Shown piece after piece: positions 1 to 8,579 of a stretch of 64,000 nucleotides of DNA. The DNA comes from Leptospira andrefontaineae. Lineage in GTDB: Bacteria > Spirochaetota > Leptospiria > Leptospirales > Leptospiraceae. Position 1 is the first letter of the stretch. Every line of letters begins with the position of its first letter. The notes beneath the pieces are model-generated. The model was not told where the DNA came from, did not search any database, and saw nothing but the letters and a program-made list of their open reading frames with translations. The stretch spans positions 62,001 through 126,000 of the forward strand of contig NZ_RQEY01000023.1 of assembly GCF_004770105.1 (NCBI RefSeq). Direction: 5' to 3'. Both the position numbers and the translations under genes were made by a program.

Positions 1-1
1 A

Positions 2-535
2 AATCCTCGAATTAAGGTCAATTTTAACCGGAGAGCCCAAGGAGCTACCAGATTTTTTCAAGATGCCGTCTACTTTAGAACCTTCTTATTTTGTATTTGT
101 TTGGTTTCAGGGCTTGGATCCTGCGCAAGTCCCCAGAGATTCGACCAACTTAAAAAAGCTAAAGATGACAAAGCATTGGTGTATGTGCTTAGACCACAAA
201 GAGAGGCTCAGTCTTTATTCGCCTTTAATATAGAATTGTATAAATATTCAGGATCTTTTAAAGAAGGTGGTCGTAGTTTATTCCAAAATTTCGGATTGGA
301 TTCGGGAGAATATAAAACTCTGGAGCTTAATCCCGGATTTTACGCTTTGAAATGTAGAGATTATGAAAAAGTATTTTTTGCGAAAGAAGGTAAGATTACT
401 TTCTTATCTATAGAACTTTATAATACTGGGAACTTTTCCTTACCCGAATTATTCATACAAGAATCTAAACCGGAAGATGCGCTTAGATCTTTGTTAGAAG
501 GTAAAAGAATGTATTGGACTTCTTCCGAAAACTAA
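2..535 (+). CDS. Lipoprotein of unknown function, 5' end outside the window
   Basis: The frame is open from base 2 with no ATG. The only TTG near the signal (base 101) would leave just eight residues before the acceptor cysteine, so I believe the real start lies left of the window. Reading from base 2 gives an arginine-containing stretch, a hydrophobic segment and a lipobox-like LGSC, then about 135 residues of beta-rich sequence (for example YVLRPQREAQ and GFYALKC), which resembles small secreted domains but no family I can name. It probably sits on the periplasmic or outer face of the envelope. It converges on the next gene, and the two stop codons overlap by 4 bases. I see no upstream signals because of the window edge. 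Confidence 0.7.
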   Translation, partial: NPRIKVNFNRRAQGATRFFQDAVYFRTFLFCICLVSGLGSCASPQRFDQLKKAKDDKALVYVLRPQREAQSLFAFNIELYKYSGSFKEGGRSLFQNFGLDSGEYKTLELNPGFYALKCRDYEKVFFAKEGKITFLSIELYNTGNFSLPELFIQESKPEDALRSLLEGKRMYWTSSEN

Positions 536-1407
536 GGATTCCAATGTGAGATCAGCTCTTCCAGGAATTTCAGGAAATTTTTGGCACCTTTAGATCTTCC
601 CATTTCCATCCAATCTAAATGTCCTCCACCTTTGATCTCCCAGAAAATTTTAGGATCTTTTGCTTTTTGAAAAAGTTCCATTCCATTCGGATAAGAAACG
701 ACCTGGTCCTCTGTTCCGTGAACCACTAGTAATTTCACTGGAGAAATTTGATCCGCTACTTCTCCGGGACTTAAATGATCCGAGAAGAAGAACCCGACCA
801 GCTGTCCTATCGGAAAGAAAAAAACTCTCTCTGCTACTGTTTTCGCCACATGAGAATAATACGCGAAAGTCCCGTCGCCAACAACCAAGAGCAGCCCGTC
901 TTTGTTTTGCATTTCTCCTACTGCTCTTATTGCAAGGGCACCCCCCATACTTTGTCCGTAAAGAATCCAAGGGATTCCAAATTCTTTCGCTCTATTTTGT
1001 TGGAATTTCAAAATTTCTTTAGAATCTTCTAATATAGGTCCCTTCTCCGCTTCCCCTTCCGAATCTCCATAACCTCTATAATCCCAGATCACTAATTCGT
1101 AACCTTTTTCTACAAGCCAGAGAAGGCTGATATAGTGGCTAGACATATTTTCCCCATTTCCGTGGAACTGTAGGATACTTGCCTTAACTTTTATTTTAGA
1201 AGGTTTGAAGATCCAAACTTTAATGTTTGTTCCGTCTTTCATTTGAAGGGAAATTTTTTCAGGCTGAAATCCCATTTTTTCAGGAGGGATATACATTTCT
1301 TTCGTAGGATAAAATAACATGGAGGAACAGTTCCCCAAGAATAGAAACATAAGAATGGTATATAATAGATATTTAAAATTGATATACGTAGGAGAAGCTG
1401 GCTTCAT
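532..1407 (-). CDS. Alpha/beta hydrolase, predicted lipoprotein
   Basis: 291 residues. The N-terminus has a hydrophobic segment and a possible lipobox ending at Cys27 (LFLGNC), so it is probably membrane anchored. The alpha/beta-hydrolase fold is shown by FHGNGEN near residue 81 (oxyanion loop), DYRGYGDSEG near 109, the nucleophile elbow GQSMGG with Ser153, the acid HGTEDQ with Asp234 and the base GGGHLD with His263. This matches the Bem46/YqkD-like group of serine hydrolases; the substrate cannot be read from the sequence. Its start lies 35 bases inside the upstream DUF4105 gene on the same strand, so the two are probably translated from one transcript. Fold confidence is high; specificity is unknown. 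Confidence 0.85.
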   Translation of the reverse strand: MKPASPTYINFKYLLYTILMFLFLGNCSSMLFYPTKEMYIPPEKMGFQPEKISLQMKDGTNIKVWIFKPSKIKVKASILQFHGNGENMSSHYISLLWLVEKGYELVIWDYRGYGDSEGEAEKGPILEDSKEILKFQQNRAKEFGIPWILYGQSMGGALAIRAVGEMQNKDGLLLVVGDGTFAYYSHVAKTVAERVFFFPIGQLVGFFFSDHLSPGEVADQISPVKLLVVHGTEDQVVSYPNGMELFQKAKDPKIFWEIKGGGHLDWMEMGRSKGAKNFLKFLEELISHWNP

Positions 1408-3406
1408 TATAATTCCTTTGGGCTTTTGCCTCTAATCTTAATTCATGGTTGGCGTGGATCGCATAACGAAATCCTAATTGTGCCTTATAATCATCAGGGA
1501 CCCCATAAATCGAAAACGTATAATAATGCAAAGATAATACCGCTTTGAAAGAATCGAAATTAGCGATCCAATAGGCTGCGATTTGAGGAGCTACAACTGC
1601 ATTTGTATCATACTTGCCGTTATATCTTACTTTTGCTCCTGCTTGAGCGGAAAATAAAAAACGTTTTGGTCCTTCTGAAAACTGATCCTGGAAGCTATAA
1701 CCGAAGGTAGTTTCTAAATTTGCATTTGTAACTCTTTCATATTTTTCCGATTTAGAAACTTCATCTAATCTATAGAGTGTATATGACAGATCTTCCGGCC
1801 GGAGTAATGCCTGCCATTCTAGATTCTTTTTATCTTCTTTATTTCCTTTTTTTTCATAGACGGAAGAATCCGCTCCGGAGTCTACAAAATACGAAACAGA
1901 ACGACCTAACGAATTATAAGGAGTTAGAGAAAGCATTCGAATTATATGGAATTCTTCCAAATGTAGTTTTTTGGAATCTTGGTAATATCTCGCTTTGAGA
2001 GAAAAATAATCTACGGATGAATTCGGAATATAACCTTGATCCGTATTCAAAAGATCATGGACTGCCGCTCTGTAACCGAACCCTACAAAATTTCCTAAGA
2101 TAGATGTTCCTACTTCGTTATACAAGGCGGAACTTCCGTGGCCTACATGCGGACTTTGGGTAACCGGAGAATATCCGGAGTCTTCATAGTCATTCGGAAG
2201 TTTACTCCTGTATAATAGTAATTGTTTATAGGTTTGGTCCCATTCTTTAGGAGAATCTCCTTCCGCTTTTTTATAACGAAAAGAATCCAGGATAGTGTCT
2301 GAAAGAAAAGAAGTCCTGATCTTAGGATCAGGCTCCTTGTTCGTCAAAAGAGAGATATTTCCGTTCTTCATTACATTTTCATAAAGATCTCTTTCGTCCT
2401 CGTTCATCTTTCTTAGTTTTTGTATAATTTTGCTATGTAACGAAGGCCTATATTTGATATCCTTTACTAAACCTTCCTGTTCAATATACTTTTTAACGGT
2501 ATCTCCAGGGATTACAAAGGGAGCCTTATCTCTAAGGTGAAGACTTGGCCTTGCTACTTCTATCAAAGAAAATAGATGATACGAACAATTCTCGTCTAAA
2601 AAATAATAATCGAAGGAAGCATTTCCTAATTCCCAGAGATGTCTTGTCATTCTTCCGACTTCTTCCTGTTTCAGGTCCAACTCGTATTCCCAAAGATCTC
2701 TACTTTCTATATCATTATATTCAGCAATCTTAACATAGTATGGAAATAAGGAGAAGGTCCCCGGATATCCGCCGAATAAACCTAAAATAGAATACACGAT
2801 CGCATTTGTAGATTCTGGATCGGCGTTCGCTGCATAGTTCACAGAATATTCTAAAATTTCTTTTCGATGGGGATCTCCCGAATCTATTTTTAAAAGAGTA
2901 TGACCAAAGATAGAAGCGGGGGCATTCATATAATAAGAAGCGAATATGATCTTTGCACCTTTCGGATTCAGGGTCGCAAACCATTTTTCGAATCTACCAC
3001 AATCTACTTTTGGGAAGTCTGAATCCGGAATAGAAAGTTTTTCTTGGATCCATCTTTTTCTTTCGGGGAATTTACATGCCGGGTGCATCCAGTTTTCTTC
3101 TCCCTGCGGAGCAGATGCGGGAGTCATAAAAGTTTGGATGGAAGAGAGAAGTTCTTGTTGGGGATCTTTTTTCCCTTCTCCGGATAGAAAAAAAGAAGAT
3201 GAATCGGCCTCGCTTACCCACCCAAACGTAGCTTTAGTATAATGTAATAGAAGGATCCAGTATCTATCTTCCCATAGTTTTTTGGCTTCTGCCGATTTTT
3301 GGTATTCCAAGATCTTTTCTGTGCTTGTTGCATGAAGAGAGCTGAAGGTCCCGAAGATGGAGAATAGAATGAATATTATGAAAGGGAAATAGGACTTAAC
3401 TGGCAC
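1373..3406 (-). CDS. DUF4105 (Lnb N-terminal domain-like) protein with a C-terminal barrel-like region
   Basis: 677 residues with a cleavable signal peptide. The middle holds the hallmarks of DUF4105, now called the Lnb N-terminal periplasmic domain: SYYMNAPASIFGHTLLKID near residue 157 and DENCSYHLFSLIE near 272, giving the conserved His and Cys. Proteins with this domain in Bacteroides are linked to lipoprotein N-acylation; whether this one acylates anything is inference only. Residues from about 400 onward have alternating aromatic and polar strands and end in YVYQF, the terminal phenylalanine typical of outer-membrane barrels. It therefore looks like a periplasmic catalytic domain tethered to a barrel. 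The hydrolase gene overlaps its 3' end. Start by ATG; no strong Shine-Dalgarno. Confidence 0.75.
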   Translation of the reverse strand: MPVKSYFPFIIFILFSIFGTFSSLHATSTEKILEYQKSAEAKKLWEDRYWILLLHYTKATFGWVSEADSSSFFLSGEGKKDPQQELLSSIQTFMTPASAPQGEENWMHPACKFPERKRWIQEKLSIPDSDFPKVDCGRFEKWFATLNPKGAKIIFASYYMNAPASIFGHTLLKIDSGDPHRKEILEYSVNYAANADPESTNAIVYSILGLFGGYPGTFSLFPYYVKIAEYNDIESRDLWEYELDLKQEEVGRMTRHLWELGNASFDYYFLDENCSYHLFSLIEVARPSLHLRDKAPFVIPGDTVKKYIEQEGLVKDIKYRPSLHSKIIQKLRKMNEDERDLYENVMKNGNISLLTNKEPDPKIRTSFLSDTILDSFRYKKAEGDSPKEWDQTYKQLLLYRSKLPNDYEDSGYSPVTQSPHVGHGSSALYNEVGTSILGNFVGFGYRAAVHDLLNTDQGYIPNSSVDYFSLKARYYQDSKKLHLEEFHIIRMLSLTPYNSLGRSVSYFVDSGADSSVYEKKGNKEDKKNLEWQALLRPEDLSYTLYRLDEVSKSEKYERVTNANLETTFGYSFQDQFSEGPKRFLFSAQAGAKVRYNGKYDTNAVVAPQIAAYWIANFDSFKAVLSLHYYTFSIYGVPDDYKAQLGFRYAIHANHELRLEAKAQRNYNEASFSYVYQF

Positions 3407-3430
3407 TTAAAGTTTTAGATGGAACGAAAT

Positions 3431-3458
3431 ATTCCCTTCTCCTTTCGGAGAAGGGAAT
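3431..3458 (-). terminator. Rho-independent terminator after the DUF3015 pair
   Basis: A perfect 12-base-pair stem (ATTCCCTTCTCC with its complement) closes a 4-base loop that reads GAAA on the minus strand and is followed by ATTTCGTT. It sits 23 bases past the stop of the downstream DUF3015 gene and just before the start of the DUF4105 gene, so it separates the two minus-strand units. The weak T-run lowers confidence slightly. Confidence 0.7.
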
Positions 3459-3481
3459 TAAACCTTACTTAAAAGGTATGA

Positions 3482-3961
3482 TCAGATTTTGCAACTTCCA
3501 ACTAGAGCGGAGTTGTTTGCTACTTCGAATCTCATTTTTTCCAAAAAGGAATCCGGAGTGTTTTGGTCGAAAAGGCTTCCGAATTTTTCTTTTCCTATTT
3601 TTCCAAAAGTTCCCGCATCGGAACAACCCATCAAAGAAGCGAAAGCTTCCATTTTTTCACCAGAACCTTTTGCAAATTCTTGCTCCAAAGATTGGAAGTT
3701 CATGTGAACAAAGATTTGTTGTTCGACTTGTTTTTGAGTGAAACCGCTTGTCTCACATCCCAAAGTTCCAGTGGAAATTCCGAAAGTTTGGTTTCCAAGA
3801 GTTCCGTTTACTGTAGCTGCGATCACTTGGTGAACTTTTTTGTTCTCGGTGATCACGAGGGCGCCTAAACCACATCCCGCTGCACCATGTTTAGCGGAAG
3901 CTACGTAAAGTGGAGAAGCTACTAAAGCGAGAAATAGAGATACTGCTAATATTCTTTTCAT
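3482..3961 (-). CDS. DUF3015 family secreted protein (second of a tandem pair)
   Basis: 159 residues with a signal peptide ending near ASA. The core AAGCGLGALVI, then QVIAATVNGTLGNQTFGIS and TGTLGC, is diagnostic of DUF3015, a family of small periplasmic or outer-membrane-associated proteins of unknown role. Cysteines at the family positions, including one four residues from the C-terminus (GSCKI), suggest disulphides. It lies 11 bases downstream of a paralogue with the same architecture, so the pair is a tandem duplication and probably one transcript ending at the hairpin at 3431-3458. An AAGGAG-type ribosome site precedes the ATG. Confidence 0.85.
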   Translation of the reverse strand: MKRILAVSLFLALVASPLYVASAKHGAAGCGLGALVITENKKVHQVIAATVNGTLGNQTFGISTGTLGCETSGFTQKQVEQQIFVHMNFQSLEQEFAKGSGEKMEAFASLMGCSDAGTFGKIGKEKFGSLFDQNTPDSFLEKMRFEVANNSALVGSCKI

Positions 3962-3972
3962 GAGTTATCTCC

Positions 3973-4467
3973 TTAAATTTTGCAGCTCTTAGAGAGGACT
4001 GCGTCTTTTCTAATTCCGTCTTTTACCGCGCTGAGTAAAGAAGAAGGAGTGGTTTCTTGGGTATACAGTACGTCGAAATTTGACTTAGTATATTCTCCTA
4101 ATTGTGCAGTTCCATTTGTGGAACAGCCTAGAAGTCCTGAAAGTGCTTCTAATTTTTCTCCCTTTCCTTGAGCCATTTCAGCTTCCAAAGAATTGAAGTT
4201 AAGGGAAACGAATACTTCCTGCACTTTTTCTTTTTGGACTAATCCATCGGTAGCACATCCTAAAGTTCCGGTTGAGATCCCGAAAGTTTGGCTGCCCGAA
4301 GTGCCGTTTGTAGTAGCCGCTAAAATTTGGTGACCACCTTTGTTTTCTTTAAAAACCAGAGACCCGAATCCGCAACCGGCTACGCCATAGTCTGCGGCGG
4401 AGACTGAAATTCCCGAGGACAAGCAGAGTAAACCGACTAATCCTATCGATAGAAGTTCCTTTTTCAT
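3973..4467 (-). CDS. DUF3015 family secreted protein (first of a tandem pair)
   Basis: 164 residues, signal peptide followed by AADYGVAGCGFGSLVFKEN and the family block QILAATTNGTSGSQTFGIS-TGTLGC. Same layout as the gene behind it and clearly paralogous, with divergence spread over the whole length. GAAGGAGAGG precedes the ATG at good spacing, making this the likely first gene of the unit. Secreted and probably periplasmic; function unknown for the whole family. Confidence 0.85.
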   Translation of the reverse strand: MKKELLSIGLVGLLCLSSGISVSAADYGVAGCGFGSLVFKENKGGHQILAATTNGTSGSQTFGISTGTLGCATDGLVQKEKVQEVFVSLNFNSLEAEMAQGKGEKLEALSGLLGCSTNGTAQLGEYTKSNFDVLYTQETTPSSLLSAVKDGIRKDAVLSKSCKI

Positions 4468-4952
4468 AAATGAACCTCTCCTTCCTTTTTTAATCGGAAA
4501 ATATAAAATTCCCCGAAATGGGATATGTCAACAAGAATTAAAGAAAACGCAATGTTCGCCTTCGTGATAACGGAAAAGTTTCTCTCTTTGGAAAGAATTT
4601 TTTGCTTTGTGGTTTGGTTACTCGCAAAATCGCAGATAATCGGAAAAATTTTCCAAAACTTTTGTCCGTATTTGCAGAGAGTTCGGATAAATCTTTTTAT
4701 ATGATTTTTGTCTCCCATTTGGAATACTTTGTTTGTAGTTTTTTTGTTACTTTTCTTTTTTTAAATCTTGACTCGAATCTTCTTAAAAAGATGATCCTCT
4801 CTTGAGTTTTTACCTTCGGGAATTTTACAAAGAAGGTATGACGTTCCTTTCTTATGTTTTTATTTCTTGCCGAAAAATTTTCGGATCCCAAACATCACGC
4901 AAAACTAAGCGAAAATAAACAAAAAAGTAATATAGTCACGGAGATTGATTCG
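4468..4952. promoter_or_regulatory. AT-rich divergent intergenic region with two related palindromes
   Basis: This 485-base gap separates the DUF3015 pair (minus) from the TRL-like gene (plus). I find no convincing gene in it; the frames that are open lack composition and start signals. Two palindromes share the core GAAAAATTTTC: GGAAAAATTTTCC at 4642-4654 and CCGAAAAATTTTCGG at 4870-4884. A TTGACT at 4768-4773 could be a -35 element with a poor -10 at 4791-4796. Both palindromes could be operators, but such AT-rich symmetry also arises by chance. Confidence 0.4.
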
Positions 4953-5279
4953 ATGAGAAAAATCATGTTATTAGCTGCAGCGTTAGTTTTAGTTTCTGTA
5001 TCCAATTGCCTTCCAATTGTTTACGGATCTCTTTATACCAACGTAACCGACAACGCAACCATCTTCAACAGAGACAACTCTCAAAAAGATGGAATCGGTG
5101 AAAAATCAGGAGAAGCTTGTGCATCTTCTGTTTTAGCATTGATCGCTACTGGTGATGCAGGTATCAAAGCTGCTGCTAAAAAAGGCGGAATCAAAGTGGT
5201 TAAATCCATTGATTTCAACAGATCCAACGTTCTTGGATCCCTTTACGTTTCCAACTGTACGATAGCTTACGGAGATTAA
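4953..5279 (+). CDS. TRL-like family lipoprotein
   Basis: 108 residues from the ATG at 4953; a longer frame beginning at 4854 exists but would bury the signal peptide. MRKIMLLAAALVLVSVSNC is a classic signal with the lipobox ending at Cys19. The body carries the TRL-family pattern: GSLYTNVT after the signal, KSGEACASSVLALIATGDAG, AAKKGGIKVVKSIDF and a closing GSLYVSNCTIAYGD. TRL-like proteins are small envelope proteins that often occur in clusters and are of unknown function. Followed by a good terminator, so it is monocistronic. Confidence 0.85.
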   Translation: MRKIMLLAAALVLVSVSNCLPIVYGSLYTNVTDNATIFNRDNSQKDGIGEKSGEACASSVLALIATGDAGIKAAAKKGGIKVVKSIDFNRSNVLGSLYVSNCTIAYGD

Positions 5280-5367
5280 TCATCTCTTAGTTCGTTTATA
5301 ACGAACAAATCTATCGAATTGTTTCCAGTTTGATCCGTTCGGATCGGATGGGGAAACGGTTTTTAAG

Positions 5368-5403
5368 GGTCGCGTAAATTTTAATTTTATGCGGCCTTTT
5401 TTC
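5368..5403 (+). terminator. Rho-independent terminator of the TRL-like gene
   Basis: GGTCGCGTAAA pairs with TTTATGCGGCC (11 pairs, two of them G-T) over a short loop, followed by TTTTTT. It lies about 90 bases after the stop of the TRL-like lipoprotein gene. Confidence 0.8.
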
Positions 5404-5441
5404 TATTTCCTAAATTTTCTCCCTTCGTATTTCCTTCTTAG

Positions 5442-6578
5442 ATGAAATCCCAAGATATGTTCCGTTGGTATTCTAAATTATCCTTATTATTTTCTATTTT
5501 TGTTTTTTCTAACTTTTGTAGCGGAAGAGCAGATGGTGATCTAAAAATTTCAGATGCGGGTCCTGAAATGAAAAAAGTTTCCTGCGATACTCCCGCATAT
5601 CGTGTCAAAAATCTTTGCGAAGATGAAAAAGTTTACTTGGATTGGGCCTCCAAAGCATATCCTGAATTGAATTCATTGGATAAATTGACTGAGGAAAATC
5701 TTTTAAAAGTTTCAGAAGAGACTGAGGATATTGATAAAGGCGCTGCGATTTTTTATCATAGGATTATCAATGATCCAAAGAATAAAAAATTTCTAGAGTA
5801 TTTGGATAAGAAGGAGAAGGAATTTTCCGAAAAACGTCCTGACTTCTCTTCTAAAAAGATCGTGCTCGTAATGGTGCCTGGAATGTTCTATGCGGACAAT
5901 CCAAGTGTAGGAGCGGACGGCGCGTCTATTCGTAAGATGGTTGCTTCTGTAGGGATTCGCTCCGATCTGATCCCAATCGGGCAGGTTTCAGATGTACGTG
6001 AAAATGCAAAGATCATCTGTGAATACTTAGAAGTTTCAAATCCGGAAGAAACCGTAATAATCGCTTCTCCTAGTAAAGGTTCCTCTGATTTTAGGATGGC
6101 TATCGAAAGATGCGGGAATGAACCTTATTTTAAGAAAGTCAAGGGTTGGTATAGTATAGGTGGGATCTTAAAAGGTTCTAGAATGATAGAAGGAATATTG
6201 AACGATTTTTGGACCAAGCTGGAAGTCAGAAGTTATTTTTTCTTCAAGGGGTATGATTGGGATGGATTTTTATCTATTCGAAAAGGGCAGGATGCTCCTT
6301 TGGATAGAGATTGGAAACTTCCCCCCGGAATCAAGATGATCAATTTGGTGGGTGTTCCGTTGTTTAGACATGTTACGGAAAGGGCTCGTCCATATTATAA
6401 TTTCTTAATGAATTATGGCCCAAATGATGGGATTATCCTATTATCAGATTCTATCCACCCAGGAAGTTTAGTATATCCTTCCTTTCGAAATGATCACTAT
6501 TTTACAAGGCCAATGCCTTCGGAAAGAATACTTGCTATGATCGAATACCTTTTGGACCCCGAGGCCCCTGAGCTATAG
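5442..6578 (+). CDS. Putative alpha/beta-hydrolase-like lipoprotein
   Basis: 378 residues. A hydrophobic N-terminus with FSNFC suggests a lipoprotein. KIVLVMVPGMFYAD near residue 140, a strand-turn ASPSKGSSD near 207 and a late HPGSLVYPSFRNDHYF resemble the oxyanion, nucleophile and histidine regions of alpha/beta hydrolases, but the elbow is SPSKG, not a clean GxSxG, so catalysis is uncertain. ATG at 5442 is used; the ATG at 5457 is a reasonable alternative, and neither has a strong ribosome site. It ends one base before the convergent gene. Substrate unknown. Confidence 0.6.
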   Translation: MKSQDMFRWYSKLSLLFSIFVFSNFCSGRADGDLKISDAGPEMKKVSCDTPAYRVKNLCEDEKVYLDWASKAYPELNSLDKLTEENLLKVSEETEDIDKGAAIFYHRIINDPKNKKFLEYLDKKEKEFSEKRPDFSSKKIVLVMVPGMFYADNPSVGADGASIRKMVASVGIRSDLIPIGQVSDVRENAKIICEYLEVSNPEETVIIASPSKGSSDFRMAIERCGNEPYFKKVKGWYSIGGILKGSRMIEGILNDFWTKLEVRSYFFFKGYDWDGFLSIRKGQDAPLDRDWKLPPGIKMINLVGVPLFRHVTERARPYYNFLMNYGPNDGIILLSDSIHPGSLVYPSFRNDHYFTRPMPSERILAMIEYLLDPEAPEL

Positions 6579-6579
6579 G

Positions 6580-7218
6580 TTATAGTTTAGAAGAATATAG
6601 ATCCGATTCGAATTGATCTATTACTGCCTGATACGCTTCCATTTCACTTGGATATATGTAGTTTAACCAAAGAAGCGGTAATGTAAGTATCCAAACGAAT
6701 GCTTTTCTTGTGAGCTCATACTCGAAGGTTTTTACAACAGTATTATCCTTATATACGGTAAATATAATATTCGCCCCGTCCTTTCCGCTATATGAAGGAA
6801 TAATTGTGAAAGTGGCATAGGATATATACAAAAAGATCATTGCACCTAGGGAAGGATCTTTTTGAGAAGATTTCATATCGATATAATATCCTTTTTCGGG
6901 AGGATAATTTTCTATTTCTTTCCAACCTTTTGCACTGAGTGCCTTTCTTACTTCAGGTTCTTGGCTGCTTAATCCTGGAAATCTACTAATCAAAAAATGG
7001 ATACGATCTTTATTTTTTTGAGGAAAACGATCTAATTCTAATTCTTTCCATCCTCTTTTTAAGAATTCTTTTCTTCTTTCATTCCAATTTTTCGGATCTT
7101 CTACGCTAAAATAGATCTTTGGATTGGAAGTTTTTTCCTTTTTCGGGAAGTCACTGTAACTAATGATACATCCGTAAAAGAAATGAAGAAATAAGAATAG
7201 GAAAGGGAATTTTTTCAT
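6580..7218 (-). CDS. Putative lipoprotein with an internal repeat, unknown function
   Basis: 212 residues; a signal peptide with FYGC at Cys17 predicts a lipoprotein. Residues 45-115 contain two imperfect copies of one motif, first RKEFLKRGWKELEL and then VRKALSAKGWKEIEN, each followed by a short charged strand. The second half has a strongly hydrophobic stretch (AMIFLYISYATFTIIP) and another near the C-terminus (AFVWILTLPLLWLNYIYP), which could be membrane helices or buried core. I do not recognise a family. It converges on the hydrolase-like gene with a one-base gap. Confidence 0.6.
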   Translation of the reverse strand: MKKFPFLFLFLHFFYGCIISYSDFPKKEKTSNPKIYFSVEDPKNWNERRKEFLKRGWKELELDRFPQKNKDRIHFLISRFPGLSSQEPEVRKALSAKGWKEIENYPPEKGYYIDMKSSQKDPSLGAMIFLYISYATFTIIPSYSGKDGANIIFTVYKDNTVVKTFEYELTRKAFVWILTLPLLWLNYIYPSEMEAYQAVIDQFESDLYSSKL

Positions 7219-7296
7219 GCAAGTTATGTGTCTTTTTAGCTACGAAAATGATTGAAAATGGACCGGTTATAGAGGCAAGGATTTTATTAAAGGGAC

Positions 7297-8478
7297 TTAT
7301 TCTGTTTCTGCAAGAGAATAACCGGTTTCCAAATAGAATTGAAAAGTTTTGTCCAAGCTATAAGGTCCTGCATATCTGGAAAGGTCCTTCTCCAGTTCTC
7401 CCGCTTTTAGATTTTTATACATGTCTTTCCATTCTTTAGAAATGATAAGTGCAGATTCTTCCGGCTCCGTTTCCGCGACTGATCTAAGTGCGAATGCTAA
7501 TACTTCCCAACTGAAAGATGAATGTTTGAGTAGTACGTTCCATTCTTCTATACTTGGGCTTTTTTTGTTGCGAATGATCTCTTCTAACAGTTCGGTTCCT
7601 AAAATCCCTGAATCAGATCCGATTTGTATATAATATCTTCTTAAAGGAAGAAGGTAGTCCTTGTCAGGGAAAAGATTTTTTCTGAGAGAAAGTAAGAGTG
7701 CTCTTCTCGCTAATGCCGAGGATTCTACAAATCTTCTCTGGTCCAAATATTCCATACTTAAGATATGATGAAAGATAGGTTCGTCCCTAAAGATATTCGC
7801 TCTTTCGAGTAATCCTTCTTCATACATGCCGGAATCTTTGGATTTATAAGATAAGATACAAAGTCTATGCAGGTTTTTATTTCTGGGAAAGAAGGGGAGG
7901 AATCTTTTACATCTTGCAATGGAGTCTTCTATTTTTCCCGATTTTTGGAAAACTGAGATCTCATCTAATAGAGCTTGTTCTTCCGCTAGGTATGGATTGG
8001 AAGATTCTAATTCTTTTAAAGTTGCTTTATAATATTCAATATCTCCGATACGAGATGCCCACAATAATGCCTTGTATCTGAGATTTCTATTTTCCGGATC
8101 TCTGGATAATATTACCCGAGCAGTGTTTAGTGCCTTGTCTGGAAATCTGAGTGAATCGTACAGATCCGTCATTTCTTCCAATAATTTGGTTTGGTCCGGA
8201 TTTAATCTAAGGCTTGTTTCGTAAGATTTGAGGGCTTCTAATTCTTCTCCCTTTCCTTTTTGGGATTTTCCTAAAATCCAATAGTAACGGAAGTCTCTGG
8301 GTTCTCCAGTTTCGTCAGCGATCTGTAATTTTTCTAACGCTTGTTGGTATCTTCCCCTTAAAGCCTCTTCTGATGCCTGCTGGATCAGCTCTTCCCAAGA
8401 AAAGGTTGAACTCAAGGCCAGGACCGATTTTATAGTGCAAATAACTAAAAAGAACCAAATGGAAAGTGTACGTCTCAT
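7297..8478 (-). CDS. Tetratricopeptide-repeat protein, secreted
   Basis: 393 residues with a signal peptide (cleavage around ALA-LSS). From about residue 30 there are helical repeats of TPR type, for example EEALRGRYQQALEKLQIAD, KSYETSLRLNPDQTKLLEE and KALNTARVILSRDPENRNL, giving roughly three recognisable units, then a less regular helical tail. Such proteins act as scaffolds for other envelope proteins; no partner is visible nearby. It is transcribed away from hppA. The stop is at 7297. Confidence 0.7.
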   Translation of the reverse strand: MRRTLSIWFFLVICTIKSVLALSSTFSWEELIQQASEEALRGRYQQALEKLQIADETGEPRDFRYYWILGKSQKGKGEELEALKSYETSLRLNPDQTKLLEEMTDLYDSLRFPDKALNTARVILSRDPENRNLRYKALLWASRIGDIEYYKATLKELESSNPYLAEEQALLDEISVFQKSGKIEDSIARCKRFLPFFPRNKNLHRLCILSYKSKDSGMYEEGLLERANIFRDEPIFHHILSMEYLDQRRFVESSALARRALLLSLRKNLFPDKDYLLPLRRYYIQIGSDSGILGTELLEEIIRNKKSPSIEEWNVLLKHSSFSWEVLAFALRSVAETEPEESALIISKEWKDMYKNLKAGELEKDLSRYAGPYSLDKTFQFYLETGYSLAETE

Positions 8479-8579
8479 CAGTGGCAGCCCTCTGCGGTCT
8501 TCTCCTTAACTTTGGCAAACACAGTTCCCATCTTTTTAATCCATCGGAAATTTTAAAAAAAAACAAGAGGTTTCCCTGA

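Noticed and set aside
4464..4718. 84-codon minus-strand frame in the gap before the DUF3015 pair
   Set aside because: No ribosome site, AT-rich low-complexity product, and it ends inside the DUF3015 start.
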